A stretch of DNA of 64,000 bases from Dietzia sp032248695 (GCF_032248695.1 NZ_JAVHXC010000002.1:496001-560000), one strand, 5' to 3'. Positions 43,826-53,324 are shown, numbered from the stretch's first letter. Made by a program: numbers and translations. Notes: generated from the sequence alone by a model not told the origin.

Positions 43826-45676
43826 TCAACCAGATTTGTCCGCGAGCCACCTGCGAGACGCGCCCGCGTCGCCGAGAACTAATTCAACCTCCGCCAGATC
43901 TATTTCAAAGGGAGCTACGCGCGCGTGAGTGATGGCGGGATGGGCTCGCTGATCGCTTACTAGGTCCCGTCGGTCAAATAGCTCTTCATCGATCTTTTCG
44001 TTCTCTCGCAGTCCTGTGTACACGATTCCGATGTCTTTTCCAGACTGTTCTATTAAGGTTCGCGCTACATCGATTATCGCCACCGGCTCGCCCATGTCTA
44101 GCACTAAAGTCTCGCCTGATTGTCCGATCACAGCAGCCTGCAAGACCAACTGGCACGCCTCCGGGATCGTCATGAAGAATCTACGCACGTCTGGGTCAGT
44201 CACCGTTAACGGGCCCCCTTCGGCGATCTGTCGCTCGAAAACCGTAAGGACTGATCCCCGCGAGCCCAATACGTTCCCAAAACGGACGGAAACGTACTTA
44301 CCCTGGCCAGCCCTTTCCGCTGCCGAGGCTGTGAGTCGCTCAGCTATCCTTTTGGAGAATCCGAGAACGTTTGAGGGGTTCGCAGCCTTATCGGTCGAGA
44401 TATTGACAAACGTTTCAACCCCCGACTTAGCTGCTGCATCTAGCAGATTCTTTGTTCCCAGCACATTTGTCTTAACCGCCTCTAGTGGATAGTGTTCCAG
44501 GAGGGGCATGTGCTTTAGAGCTGCCGCATGGAAAACGATCTGCGGACGGCGCTCGGCGAAAAGTCGATCTACAGTTTCGCCGTCTCGGATAGATGCCAGA
44601 ATGGTGTCGTCCCCGTCCAGCATCGACTGATTCTGGATCGATAATTGCGTCGCGTGCAGGCCCGATTCATCGCGGTCCAGCATAATCAATTCGCTCGGAC
44701 GGAACCGCATAAGCTGCCTACATAATTCAGAACCGATCGATCCTCCCGCTCCCGTGACCAGGATCCGTTTGCCTCGTAGATACTCCGCTATTTGTGATTG
44801 ATTTAGCCTCGCCGGCTTGCGACCCAACAGATCATTCACGTTGATCTGCCTTAGTTCATCAGCGGCGGGTCGGCTTTTCATGAGTTCGCCGATCGGCGGA
44901 AGAATCAGAACGTGGAGCCCCGCTCTCTCCGCGCGATCTCTTATTTCGATAAGATCTTCGGGCGAAAGACTCGGTGCCGCGATCACGAACGTGCTCACGG
45001 CTTCTTGAGAGGCAATCCTCTCTAGTCTCTCCCGGGTGCCTCTTACCTTGACTCCCTCGATGACCATGCCTTGTTTGGCGGGATCATCGTCCAGAAACGC
45101 AACCGGGTTGTAGGTGCTGTTAACCGACTGGCGTAGCTGCTTAACGAGGTGCCGTCCGCCATCCCCGGCTCCAAAAACAATTACTCTTTCAGCCTCCGCA
45201 AGCGCACCCGAACCTAGTAGTCGCCTACCGCGAACGAAAGAGCGAAGCGTGAGGGAGACCAGTAGCGTAAAGGCACCTGCCATTAGAGGAAGACCGCGCG
45301 GGAAAGCCTGGACCGACGGACTCGACATCAAGATAAGAAAAACCGTGGTCGATGCACCGGCGACAACGATCGATAGCCAACTCGCTTCAATTAGGCTTCC
45401 TGGGATGAAGCGACCCCTATATAGGCCGGAGATCACGCCCAAGACCGCGGAGAGGACCAAAGTGCCGAATAGGACGGTGGTGAATCGAAATCCCTCAAGA
45501 GCCTCGAGGGAGCGAGTCGTGTCAAAATCGAATCTCAGCCACAATGCACACCCGTACATCACCGTCCACGCGAACGAGTCGACCGCGAGCCACGGTGAGA
45601 GGCGCCTCGAGGCGAGGACTCTGAATATCTTACTCCGCGGATGCGGGTGCTGCGTTCCTGTGCGGTCGCGAGTCAT
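43826..45676 (-). CDS. UDP-sugar 4,6-dehydratase, membrane type FlaA1/WbpM/CapD-like
   Basis: About 616 residues. Four N-terminal membrane helices (1-140), a first CoA-binding/Rossmann-like domain (VIVFGAGDGGRHLVKQL), then a catalytic SDR domain with VTGAGGSIGSELCRQLM and HAAALKHMPLLEHYPLEAVK. STDKAANPSNVLGFSK gives the Lys, with Leu where the SDR Tyr would be, as in the large WbpM subgroup. It makes UDP-4-keto-6-deoxy-GlcNAc on the membrane, the precursor of QuiNAc/FucNAc/bacillosamine. ATG at 45676 has GGAAGG upstream. The reductase at 30008 is a likely partner. Confidence 0.9.
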   Translation of the reverse strand: MTRDRTGTQHPHPRSKIFRVLASRRLSPWLAVDSFAWTVMYGCALWLRFDFDTTRSLEALEGFRFTTVLFGTLVLSAVLGVISGLYRGRFIPGSLIEASWLSIVVAGASTTVFLILMSSPSVQAFPRGLPLMAGAFTLLVSLTLRSFVRGRRLLGSGALAEAERVIVFGAGDGGRHLVKQLRQSVNSTYNPVAFLDDDPAKQGMVIEGVKVRGTRERLERIASQEAVSTFVIAAPSLSPEDLIEIRDRAERAGLHVLILPPIGELMKSRPAADELRQINVNDLLGRKPARLNQSQIAEYLRGKRILVTGAGGSIGSELCRQLMRFRPSELIMLDRDESGLHATQLSIQNQSMLDGDDTILASIRDGETVDRLFAERRPQIVFHAAALKHMPLLEHYPLEAVKTNVLGTKNLLDAAAKSGVETFVNISTDKAANPSNVLGFSKRIAERLTASAAERAGQGKYVSVRFGNVLGSRGSVLTVFERQIAEGGPLTVTDPDVRRFFMTIPEACQLVLQAAVIGQSGETLVLDMGEPVAIIDVARTLIEQSGKDIGIVYTGLRENEKIDEELFDRRDLVSDQRAHPAITHARVAPFEIDLAEVELVLGDAGASRRWLADKSG

Positions 45677-45731
45677 TGAGGTATCCTTCCGTGGTAAAAC
45701 GAGCATCCGCTCTTGCGCCTCAATGAAAGAA

Positions 45732-47126
45732 TCAGCCGTCGTTCGCTGCAACAGCCTTGGCGGACGAATAGTAATACGTGTCGTAATAACCAGCAGCACC
45801 TTTACGGGCAGGCCTATTGGCAATCATTATGGAACCGAGCAGCCTCGCGTCGGCGGTGCGCAGGTTGGTCACCGCTTGTTGGAACTGGTCAGTGGTCGTG
45901 CGGCTTGCTCGTACGACCAGTACTGCGCCATCGGTTTTTCTGGCAAGCAGGGCACCGTCAGTAACGGGCAGCAACGGTGGAGAGTCGATGATGACGTAGT
46001 CGTACTTTTCCCGCAACTGCTCTAGGAGTCGACTACAAGTTTCTGAAGCCAAAAGCTCGGATGGATTCGGGGGAAGCGGGCCGCAGGCTAGAAGCTCCAG
46101 ACCATCGTGTCGAGTTTGTTGTACCACATCCTCGAAGCCTGCCTGACCTGTAAGCACGTTGGTCAATCCAACTGCGTCCGGTAGGAGCATGTAGTTAACC
46201 ACGCGCGGGCGACGCATGTCAGCTTCGACCAAGAGGACTCGACTCCCCGCCTCCGCGAGAGCCAACCCCAGATTAACTGCGGTTTCGGATTTTCCTTCTT
46301 CGCTAACTGATGAAGTTATTACGAACATTTTCGGCGGCTTGTCTACCTGAAGAAACTGGAGGTTTGTTCGCAAGCGACGGAACGCCTCAGCGGTCGGAGA
46401 GTGACCTCCTTGGAAGTCAATCTCGTGCTCAAACCCCTCCTTCCGATCCTGCTTAGCTCGAAAGGGGATGTCCCCGATCACCGAGGACTCAGCGATTAGT
46501 TCGATCTGCTCCCTGCTCTTTACCCGGCGGTCGAGGACGTTCGCGAGGACTGCACCGCCGGCACCCAGCAAGAGCCCGAATAGGATCCCGATTGCGAGGT
46601 TCTGCTCGGTTTTGGGAGCGATAGGATCGGTCGGGAGACCCGGCGGCTGCACTACTGTTAGCTTGGCCTGCGGCGGTCCCCCCATGTCTGGGGTTTCTAG
46701 TTGGCTAACGATCGATGGCAACACGACCCCAATTCCACTGGCGATTTCCTGGGCCCTCTCGGGGATTGTGTCCGTTACTGAGACATTCAAGAGGACGGTG
46801 TCGTTTTCACCGCTCGCTTCAACTTGTGAGGCAAGCTCGCTAGGCGACAAATCTGCGCCAGTCTCGTCAATTACTTGTCGAGCTACCTCTGCGCTTCCTA
46901 CCAACCTCGCGTACGACTGCACGCGCTGTTGGGAAGCCAACGAACCTTGGTACGCAGCAGCAGCCGAGTCACCGCCGAGAGAGGTGACGTAGAACTGGAC
47001 CGATGAGACATACGTGGGAGTGGTCAGCAAGCTCAGGCCTAGACCAAGTAGCCCTCCGATCAGCGTGGCCGCAACGATCATTAGCCAGCGAGCTCGAAGC
47101 ACCACAATTAAGTTTCTGAGGTCCAC
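45732..47126 (-). CDS. Wzc-like polysaccharide co-polymerase/BY-kinase
   Basis: About 464 residues. Two membrane helices (about 12-35 and 170-192) flank a periplasmic Wzz-like domain. The cytoplasmic domain has the tyrosine-kinase Walker motifs: SSVSEEGKSETAVNL (Walker A), VLLVEADMRRPR (A') and VIIDSPP (B). The C-terminus ends in a Tyr cluster, YYDTYYYSS, typical for BY-kinases that phosphorylate themselves to control chain length and export. GTG at 47126 with AAGGAAGG upstream decides the start. Transcribed toward the FlaA1-like, Wzy and acyltransferase genes as one operon. Confidence 0.9.
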   Translation of the reverse strand: MDLRNLIVVLRARWLMIVAATLIGGLLGLGLSLLTTPTYVSSVQFYVTSLGGDSAAAAYQGSLASQQRVQSYARLVGSAEVARQVIDETGADLSPSELASQVEASGENDTVLLNVSVTDTIPERAQEIASGIGVVLPSIVSQLETPDMGGPPQAKLTVVQPPGLPTDPIAPKTEQNLAIGILFGLLLGAGGAVLANVLDRRVKSREQIELIAESSVIGDIPFRAKQDRKEGFEHEIDFQGGHSPTAEAFRRLRTNLQFLQVDKPPKMFVITSSVSEEGKSETAVNLGLALAEAGSRVLLVEADMRRPRVVNYMLLPDAVGLTNVLTGQAGFEDVVQQTRHDGLELLACGPLPPNPSELLASETCSRLLEQLREKYDYVIIDSPPLLPVTDGALLARKTDGAVLVVRASRTTTDQFQQAVTNLRTADARLLGSIMIANRPARKGAAGYYDTYYYSSAKAVAANDG

Positions 47127-48006
47127 TCTGTACAACCTTCCTTTTGGGGTCGCCCCCGCATCGTCCCTGATCCATCTAACAACCGCGGCCTGCACTACCG
47201 CGTGCGAGTTTAGTCACAGAGTTCGCTGTCATCGCGGCGGCCCAAGTCGCGGAGCGCGAATGAAGAATGCCCTCACCTCGGTCGCCCCCTCTTTTGCTAT
47301 CCCGTTCGAGCGCACCCAGGCTCCGTGCTAGGCTTGGCTGTTAATAGGGCTACCCCCTCCACGGGTCCCGACTTCAACGGCGTGACCACCCGCTGTGAGC
47401 AACATATGCATTGCTTCACCTGATGCTTGGTCCTTCAATGTTTATCGGTCGATACCCTTGTGGTGTGGCGGTTGGCGACTGCAAGGCTCCGCTGTAACTT
47501 TGGCAAACATCTGACCGTTATCGTGCCAGATCAAAGAGTTTTCCGGCGGTCCTCGGCGCGCTTTCGCCGAGGCTGGGAATTTTCCCGCCACGTTGGCTCT
47601 TTCAGCCGGAATGTACTGGTAGTCACCGGACGGAGATGATCGGTCGATCGTCAGGATGCGAGTGGAACTAGAAGAAGTTGGGTCCGGCCCCTTATCGCTT
47701 CCCAAGTCGGCTGCCCAATCCTGGGCCTTCCCGTCACAGAGGCCGATGGGGCGCCGTGGCTCACAGAATGCTCGGGCGGCGCGTGTCCGGGAGCCCCTAG
47801 TCCCACCCAACATATTGGCTGGCAAGCGCTGCCAATTGCCGTCTCCCGGTAGCCATCCGAGGTTGCCGATCGTCCTAAAGTCACTGCTCAGAGGCAAATC
47901 CCGACAGTTTCTGCCCACCCCCTATGAAAGTGCGCTACTGGTCAAGCCACGGCATGACGGACTGCGCTTGTGGGTTACCCCGAGTTAATTGATCAGTCGT
48001 CCAACA
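47127..48006. other. intergenic stretch upstream of the Wzc-like gene
   Basis: Composition is intermediate between the locus and the backbone. The promoter of the leftward Wzc operon should lie near 47150-47250, but no boxes are clear. One plus-strand frame, 47656-47988, encodes 110 residues with no family match and ends 18 bases before a strong hairpin. Confidence 0.4.
47656..47988 (+). CDS. hypothetical small protein, weakly supported
   Basis: A 110-residue frame with Pro, Arg and Ser-rich composition and no recognised domain, opening at ATG 47656. Support is limited to length and to the terminator-like hairpin 18 bases after its stop. It may be a chance frame inside a non-coding transcript. 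Confidence 0.22.
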   Translation: MRVELEEVGSGPLSLPKSAAQSWAFPSQRPMGRRGSQNARAARVREPLVPPNILAGKRCQLPSPGSHPRLPIVLKSLLRGKSRQFLPTPYESALLVKPRHDGLRLWVTPS

Positions 48007-48044
48007 ATCGATTCGCCCCCGGGGGGGGCGGATCGATAGGTTTT
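48007..48044 (+). terminator. strong intrinsic terminator
   Basis: ATCGATTCGCCCCC (48007-48020) pairs with GGGGGCGGATCGAT (48024-48037), a 14-bp stem with one G-T wobble and a three-base loop. AGGTTTTG follows. This is the best terminator-like structure in the window, yet no well-supported gene precedes it on this strand. Confidence 0.7.
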
Positions 48045-48297
48045 GCGACGGAGGGGTGCCAATGCCCTGGATTGGACCGTACGACGGGCCACTGCGGGTG
48101 GGGCGTCAACACATCCAGGGCGTCGTGATAGTTATGACAACGCAAGCGCGCCTAGAATCGACACCGAGGTGTCCACCACGTCGACACAGTCTGTGCTTAA
48201 TTTAGCTATCCTGCATAGTTCTGGTCCTGTCTTTGATCGATCTGAACCTCCCTGGATCTGTCGGAGGGTTCCGATCTAACAAGGAATACTGGAACCC

Positions 48298-48615
48298 ATG
48301 GCAGCACCACGAAAGTTCGACGCTGAGACCCGGGAGCGGGCGGTCCGGATGTATCACGAGCACCTGGCGGATGCGCAGTGCTCCAAGGTCGCCGCTCGCA
48401 CCCACGTCGGGTCACTGCTGGGCGTGAACCCGGCGGCGACTCTGCGGAACTGGATCGAAGCGGAATCGAGCCCCTCGTCACCTGAATCGACCGCCGAATC
48501 CGCGGAGGTCAGGCGCCTCAAGCGGGAGAACGCCGAGCTGCGCCGGGCGAATGAGATCCTCAAGACCGCCTCGGCGTTTTTCGCAGCGGCGGAGCTCGAC
48601 CGCCGACTTACCTGA
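48298..48615 (+). CDS. IS3-family transposase OrfA
   Basis: A 105-residue protein with an N-terminal helix-turn-helix (RKFDAETRERAVRMYHEH through TLRNWIE) and a C-terminal Leu/Glu-rich zipper (EVRRLKRENAELRRANEIL). It binds the IS ends. Near the end of the gene TTTTTC at about 48577-48582 is a possible slippery site for the -1 frameshift that joins OrfA to OrfB in this family. Confidence 0.88.
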   Translation: MAAPRKFDAETRERAVRMYHEHLADAQCSKVAARTHVGSLLGVNPAATLRNWIEAESSPSSPESTAESAEVRRLKRENAELRRANEILKTASAFFAAAELDRRLT

Positions 48616-49545
48616 TCGTCGACTACATCGACGTCCACAAGGTGCGATTCGGGGTCGAGCAGATCTGCCGCGTGCTCACCGAGCACGGCATCACGATCTC
48701 CGGAGAGCACCTACTACGCCCGCTCGGCCGCGCCGTCCACCGCCGCCGAACTGGATGACGCGTACGCTGCCCACGAGGTGTTCTGCCTATTCCACGACCA
48801 GAGGGGCCTGTACGGAGTGCTCAAGCTATGGCACAGCCTGCGCCGGCGGGGCCGGGACATCGGCCGAGATCAGGTGGCCCGCCTGATGGGCATCTGCGGC
48901 ATCGCCGGCATCGTGCGAGGTAAGCGGCGCACAATCACCACCGAGTCCGATCCCTCCGCGGACCGGCACCCCGATCTGATCGACCGTCAGTGGAACGCCC
49001 CGACGCGGCCCGACCAGTGGTGGGTAGCCGACTTTACATATGTATGGACACTCGCCGGCTTCTGCTACGTCTCGTTCGTCGTGGACGTGTACTCCCGCCG
49101 AATACTCGGCTGGCGCGCCTCTACGACCAGGCGCTCCGATCTGGTCCTGTCGGCACTAGAGCAGGCGATTCACACCCGCCGACGGGGCTCGTTCGAGTTC
49201 ACCTCGACCGGACTCGTCCACCACAGCGACGCCGGCACCCAGTACGTCTCCCTGGCCCTGACCGATGCGCTCCGCGACGCCGGGAGGCAGGGGTCGATAG
49301 GCAGCGTCGGCGACGCTCTCGACAATGCCCTCATGGAGTCCACGATCGGGCTCTACAAGACCGAACTGATCGACCTCGAGACGACCCGCAGGTGGAATGG
49401 ACGTAACGAGGTCGAACGCGAGACCGCGGACTGGGTGCGATGGTTCAACGAGAAGCGACTGCACTCCGCGATCGACTATCGGCCACCGACCGAATACGAG
49501 GAGATGTACCGTTCCAGCCAGGCGACCGAACCTCAGGCCGCCTGA
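48603..49545 (+). pseudogene. IS3-family transposase OrfB with extra frameshift
   Basis: The OrfB product begins in the -1 frame relative to OrfA (PTYLIVDYIDVHKVRFGVEQ, 48603 onward). At 48702-48705 four bases stand where three are expected, and the rest (STYYARSAAPSTAAELDD, then to 49545) is read in another frame. The catalytic DDE residues remain: Asp in WVADFTYVW, Asp in HHSDAGTQYV, Glu in DNALMESTIGLYKTEL. If the extra base is real, no full-length transposase is made from this copy. Confidence 0.8.
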
Positions 49546-49581
49546 TTCAGCAACACCCTCCGAGGGATCCAGTGCGGTTCA

Positions 49582-50228
49582 ATCGCAAGACCTCTGACAG
49601 AGACACTTCCCGGCAGCTGCGGCGGAGCAAAGTGGGCGGCCGCAAATGACCCGGCCTTCGCAGGGCTGCCGGGTGGTTGTAGTCGGAGTCACCCGGATTT
49701 TATCGACCGCTACTTGGTTGCCCGACTTTGTAAATTTGGCCGGCGAATTTTAGTCCACAACTGATCTGCCGTAGGTAGAACCAGCACCCTGGCCGGCGAG
49801 CGCCCGCTCGTCCGGCGGATTGGCCGGAAACGCGTGACCGGGCCAAGGCCGGAAAGCAGCGACGGCCCTCGGGGCCTGCAGGCGGGTCTCGAAGCTAGCC
49901 AACCTTTGGTTGCGAAGAGCCACTGCCGCCTTTGAGCGGGTCCACGTCCATCTCACCTGACCGGTACCGGCGACAAGGACTTCACCTGCCAGCGTCGACG
50001 TGTTCGTCACTACCGTCATCGTCATCTACACCCGCTCTCAGGTCCCCTAGCTTTCAAGCGCAGGCGACGATCATCAAAACAACGGTCTCACCGCCAGCAC
50101 TTGGGCCAGAACCGACCGACGCGGACCTCAGCAACCTTTACCCGTTGGGCCCACGAAAAGGTCGAGTGTGGCCATGACTGCCGGTAGCGGCTCAGCAAGC
50201 GCTCAGCGCACGGCCGTAGGTTAGGACC
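49582..50228. other. intergenic stretch after the IS element
   Basis: No gene is convincingly supported. It contains a hairpin at 49649-49674 and an AT-richer patch at 49697-49755. A minus-strand frame at 49750-50025 has no family match. The YdcF-like gene starts at 50229. Confidence 0.4.
49649..49674. terminator. hairpin downstream of the IS element
   Basis: ACCCGGC (49649-49655) pairs with GCCGGGT (49668-49674), a 7-bp stem with a 12-nt loop, followed by GGTTGT. It may end readthrough transcription from the IS. Confidence 0.4.
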
Positions 50229-50816
50229 GTGAGACCCAGCTTTCGCCGCCGCCGAGTCGCGCTGACCGCGACACTGCTCGTGCTGGTAGCCACCGTCGTA
50301 GCTGGACTGGCAGCCGCGCGAGCGGTTTTATTCCCACAGGTCGATTTTCCTGGACACGTCGACGCCATCGTGGTGGTAGCCGGGGCCAACGACGATAGGT
50401 ACGTTTACGCCCGGCATCTGGCAGAAAGCGGCGTTGCCGACCGCCTCCTAGTGTCTCAACCGACGCCCGGCGGCGAAGACTCCTACTCGGCTGCAATCGA
50501 CGCGTACTGCGCGAACAGTCCAGTGGTCGCCCGGGACGGTCGACTCATCCAGATCGAGTGCTTCCAGCCCGACGTCGGAACAACCGAAGGGGAGACCACC
50601 GCAGCGACCCGCATCGCACGCGGGCGCGGGTACGAATCGCTCCTGGTGGTGACATACTGGGGGCACGTCTCACGGGTTCGCATCTACTTTGAGCAGTGCT
50701 TCGCGGGACCTGTCTACGTCACTGACACACCCCGGCCCACGCAGATCTCACGGCGCTATGCCTTCCTCCATGAGACGGGCGGCTTCTTCAAGGCTTTCCT
50801 CAAGCCGGCCTGCTGA
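50229..50816 (+). CDS. YdcF/DUF218-type membrane-anchored protein
   Basis: A 195-residue protein: an N-terminal basic stretch and one membrane helix (about 10-32), then a DUF218-like domain with VDAIVVVAGANDDRYVYAR, GVADRLLVS, TTEGETTAATRIARGRGY and VVTYWGHVSRVRIYFEQCF. YdcF-type proteins are often near polysaccharide genes, and ElyC, one member, affects envelope glycan carrier metabolism. Four cysteines are present in the extracytoplasmic part. GTG at 50229. Its proximity to the exopolysaccharide locus suggests, but does not prove, a link. Confidence 0.82.
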   Translation: MRPSFRRRRVALTATLLVLVATVVAGLAAARAVLFPQVDFPGHVDAIVVVAGANDDRYVYARHLAESGVADRLLVSQPTPGGEDSYSAAIDAYCANSPVVARDGRLIQIECFQPDVGTTEGETTAATRIARGRGYESLLVVTYWGHVSRVRIYFEQCFAGPVYVTDTPRPTQISRRYAFLHETGGFFKAFLKPAC

Positions 50817-51462
50817 ACCACGCTGCGTGAGTGCCAGTCAGGAATGCATCCGCGCCGGAGTGTCGTACATGTCGCTCCGGCCCTGAGCCCAGACCGGCTG
50901 ATCCGAACGATCCCCGGTGGTGCCACTAGAAGGGACAGACCGCCTCACGTCAGAAGGATGTCCAACATGGAATCCGAGTCCACCACCACCTCCGATCAAG
51001 ACTAGAACCCTAAATGGTCCGAGAGCAACGACGGCAAGCTCGCCTGCTTGCGCGACATTTGAAAGGACGTCGACGGCGGCGACCTGCGTTTCGGCTACCC
51101 CAGCGTCGACGATTAGTCGCGACCGGGGGGGCGAACCGCCAGCGGCCGCGATGGGGGGTCAGCGGCCGCCGGCGATTCAATCGCACGCCGCGCGGGTCGC
51201 GACCGGGGATGGTCCGCGTGTTCCGCGCGACGCGGCGGAGTCGGCGACATGAGGGGGGGATCATGTTTCGCCACCGACGACGCCCACTATAGGAACGGTC
51301 GCGCCAGTTCACAAGCGTCAGTTATACGGAGTAGAGCTAAGTGTTTCATCGTCTGTTCGTATGACAATCCGAGACGTGGACGGCGACCTGCGGTGTCGTC
51401 CGCGCGCCGCGTCCGCGACCTCGCTCTGCGATCACCGCCGGGAGCGTGAAATCCTCGAGGGC
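50817..51462. other. intergenic stretch with a possible decayed small gene
   Basis: At 50967 an ATG with AGAAGGA upstream opens a frame reading MESESTTTSDQD, then TAG. Continuing the same frame past it gives KWSESNDGKLACLRDI, a TGA, and DVDGGDLRFGYPSVDD before a final TAG at 51114. The protein-like character between stops suggests a decayed small gene. Nothing else is supported. Confidence 0.35.
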
Positions 51463-52323
51463 ATGTCGGGTCCTCACCACTCCCCCTGGGCACGTCCGCA
51501 CGCAGACGGCCAGAACGCCGAGCCAGCGTCGCACCGCCACCCCGCTCCCCAACAGGGATGGCCGCAGGACGCTACCGGGCCTGGGCCGGTGACGCAGCGG
51601 AACACTCTGGGGATCGTCGCGTTGGGGCTTGCCGGGCTCGGCATCCTCCTGGCGTGCGTGCCCGGGATCATGCCGCTCGGCTGGATCGTGCTGCTGATCG
51701 CGTTCGTCCTGAGCCTGGTCGCCGTCACCTCCACCCACAGACGGCCCGGCGTCGCGATCGCGGGAATCGGCGCCTCCCTCGTCGGGGTGCTCGTCGCCGC
51801 GATCGCCTTTGTCGTGGCGACCGGCGTCTCCCCCAGCTCGGTGGTCTCCGCCGACAACGAGGTGATCGCCTCGGGCGAGGTCGGCGACAGCAGCCTCGAG
51901 GGCAGTGCAGCGGGGAGCCGCGAGAACCCCGCCGCTCCCGGCGACACCGTCACCGTGGGCGACTGGGAGCTCGTCGTGAACTCCTTCGACCGCGACGCCA
52001 CCGAGCAGGTGATGGGCACCAACCAGTTCAACGACCCGCCGCCCGCCGGCAGCCAGTGGGCCCTGGTCGACCTCACCGCCACCTACGTCGGCGACGAGCT
52101 GGGCACCACGACCTTCATCGGCGTCTCGTACGTCACCGAGGACGGCTCGGTCATTCATTGGTATGACCACGTCGCCGTGGTCCCCCACGCCCTCAACGGC
52201 GAGCTGTACCCCGGCGGCACCGCCACCGGCAACGTGGGTATAGCCGTACCCCAGGGCGACGAGGGACTCCTCCGGCTGGGCACCCACGGCCAGACCGAGC
52301 TCGTGTTTGTGGACGCGGGCTGA
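51463..52323 (+). CDS. DUF4352-domain membrane protein
   Basis: A 286-residue protein. A Pro/His/Gln-rich cytoplasmic tail of about 45 residues, two membrane helices (about 48-85) and a third (about 100-122), then an extracellular DUF4352-like immunoglobulin-fold domain from about 150: GDTVTVGDWELVVNSF, PAGSQWALVDLTATYVGDE and GNVGIAVPQGDEGLLRLG. ATG at 51463 is preceded by GAGGG. This layout (DUF4190-like helices plus DUF4352) is common in actinobacteria. Function unknown. Confidence 0.82.
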   Translation: MSGPHHSPWARPHADGQNAEPASHRHPAPQQGWPQDATGPGPVTQRNTLGIVALGLAGLGILLACVPGIMPLGWIVLLIAFVLSLVAVTSTHRRPGVAIAGIGASLVGVLVAAIAFVVATGVSPSSVVSADNEVIASGEVGDSSLEGSAAGSRENPAAPGDTVTVGDWELVVNSFDRDATEQVMGTNQFNDPPPAGSQWALVDLTATYVGDELGTTTFIGVSYVTEDGSVIHWYDHVAVVPHALNGELYPGGTATGNVGIAVPQGDEGLLRLGTHGQTELVFVDAG

Positions 52324-52417
52324 CAAACCAGCAGAGGCCGGCGCCATTCGGGGTGTAGCGGGGCGCCGACCGCCTTATGGTCGGTGAACCCCTCAGTTAC
52401 TCGCCCCAAGGATCATC

Positions 52418-53302
52418 ATGACCACCCAGACCATAGACGTCCCGCACCTCGGCGGATCCACCATCGGCTACCGATTCGGTCGCGACTACGACGCTTCTCT
52501 GCCCACCCTGGTGATGATCAACTCCTTCACCACCTCCGTCGAGCTGTACCGGCCGCAGTTCGCCAGCGACGAGCTCGGCTCCCGGATGAACCTGCTCGCC
52601 ATCGAGCCCTACGGGCACGGCGCCACCCGTTCGCGCTACCGGCACTTCACCTACTGGGACAGCGCGGTCGCCGCCCTGCAGGTGATGGAGGCCCTCGGCA
52701 TCGACATGGCGTTCGCGCTGGGCACGTCCCAGGGCGGATGGATCGCCACCCGCATGGCGCTGCTCGACCCCGACGCCATCCGCGGCATCGTCGTGGTGGG
52801 CACCTCCATGGACTACGAGAGCCAGGCCAGTATGGAACGCGGCTGCTGGGACGGCTCCGGCTTCTGCACCCCCGCGATCGACGCCCTCGCCGCCCCCGTC
52901 GGGGACGAGTGGGTCGTCGACGACGACTTTGTCCTTGGCGTCCTGGCCGCCGGTCGCGGCGACGACGTCTCGGACTCCGAGAAGCAGTTCTGGCTGGACA
53001 CGTACCGCCAGAACTACACCGGCGACGGCGGCCGGCACCGCCTCCGCACGGCATCGGTCAACCTGCGCGACCGCGACGGCCTGGAGGCCCGCCTCGGCGA
53101 CGTGGTCTGCCCCGTCCTCTGGCTGCAGGGCACCGCCGACGCGGTCTACTCCGTGGCCAACGCCGAGGACGGCATCGCCCGGTTCACCGGCTCACCCTCC
53201 GCCGAACTCCAGATCGTCGAGGGCGGGCAGCACTTCCTCACCGCCTCCGACCCCCAGACCGCCAACGCCGCCACCCTGGCCTTTGTCGAGAAGTGGTCCT
53301 AG
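52418..53302 (+). CDS. alpha/beta hydrolase
   Basis: A 294-residue alpha/beta-hydrolase-fold protein. VMINSFTTSVELYRPQF forms the oxyanion region, ALGTSQGGWIATRMAL gives the nucleophile Ser in GTSQGG, VLWLQGTADAVYSV the Asp strand and EGGQHFLTASD the His. A lid region of about 80 residues lies at 140-215. Such enzymes include proline iminopeptidase-, haloperoxidase- and esterase-like proteins; the substrate is not indicated. An inverted 60-bp repeat lies directly after it. Confidence 0.85.
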   Translation: MTTQTIDVPHLGGSTIGYRFGRDYDASLPTLVMINSFTTSVELYRPQFASDELGSRMNLLAIEPYGHGATRSRYRHFTYWDSAVAALQVMEALGIDMAFALGTSQGGWIATRMALLDPDAIRGIVVVGTSMDYESQASMERGCWDGSGFCTPAIDALAAPVGDEWVVDDDFVLGVLAAGRGDDVSDSEKQFWLDTYRQNYTGDGGRHRLRTASVNLRDRDGLEARLGDVVCPVLWLQGTADAVYSVANAEDGIARFTGSPSAELQIVEGGQHFLTASDPQTANAATLAFVEKWS

Positions 53303-53324
53303 TTCCCGGTGGCCGCGGCGTGGG

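Larger units (their letters stand above)
48243..49581 (+). mobile_element. IS3-family insertion sequence with terminal repeats
   Basis: A 1339-bp element. Left end at 48243 and right end at 49581 are inverted copies over 27 bp, matching at TGAACC, CTGGATC and CGGAGGGT with two 3-base mismatched gaps between. ATC occurs just outside both ends (48240-48242 and 49582-49584), a 3-bp target duplication as expected for IS3. It encodes orfA and a frame-disrupted orfB. The intact ends and duplication indicate recent insertion compared with the relic at 38408. Confidence 0.88.

Noticed and set aside
49750..50025. A 91-residue minus-strand frame between the IS element and the YdcF-like gene
   Set aside because: No family match and no start signal; could be a remnant but nothing identifies it.
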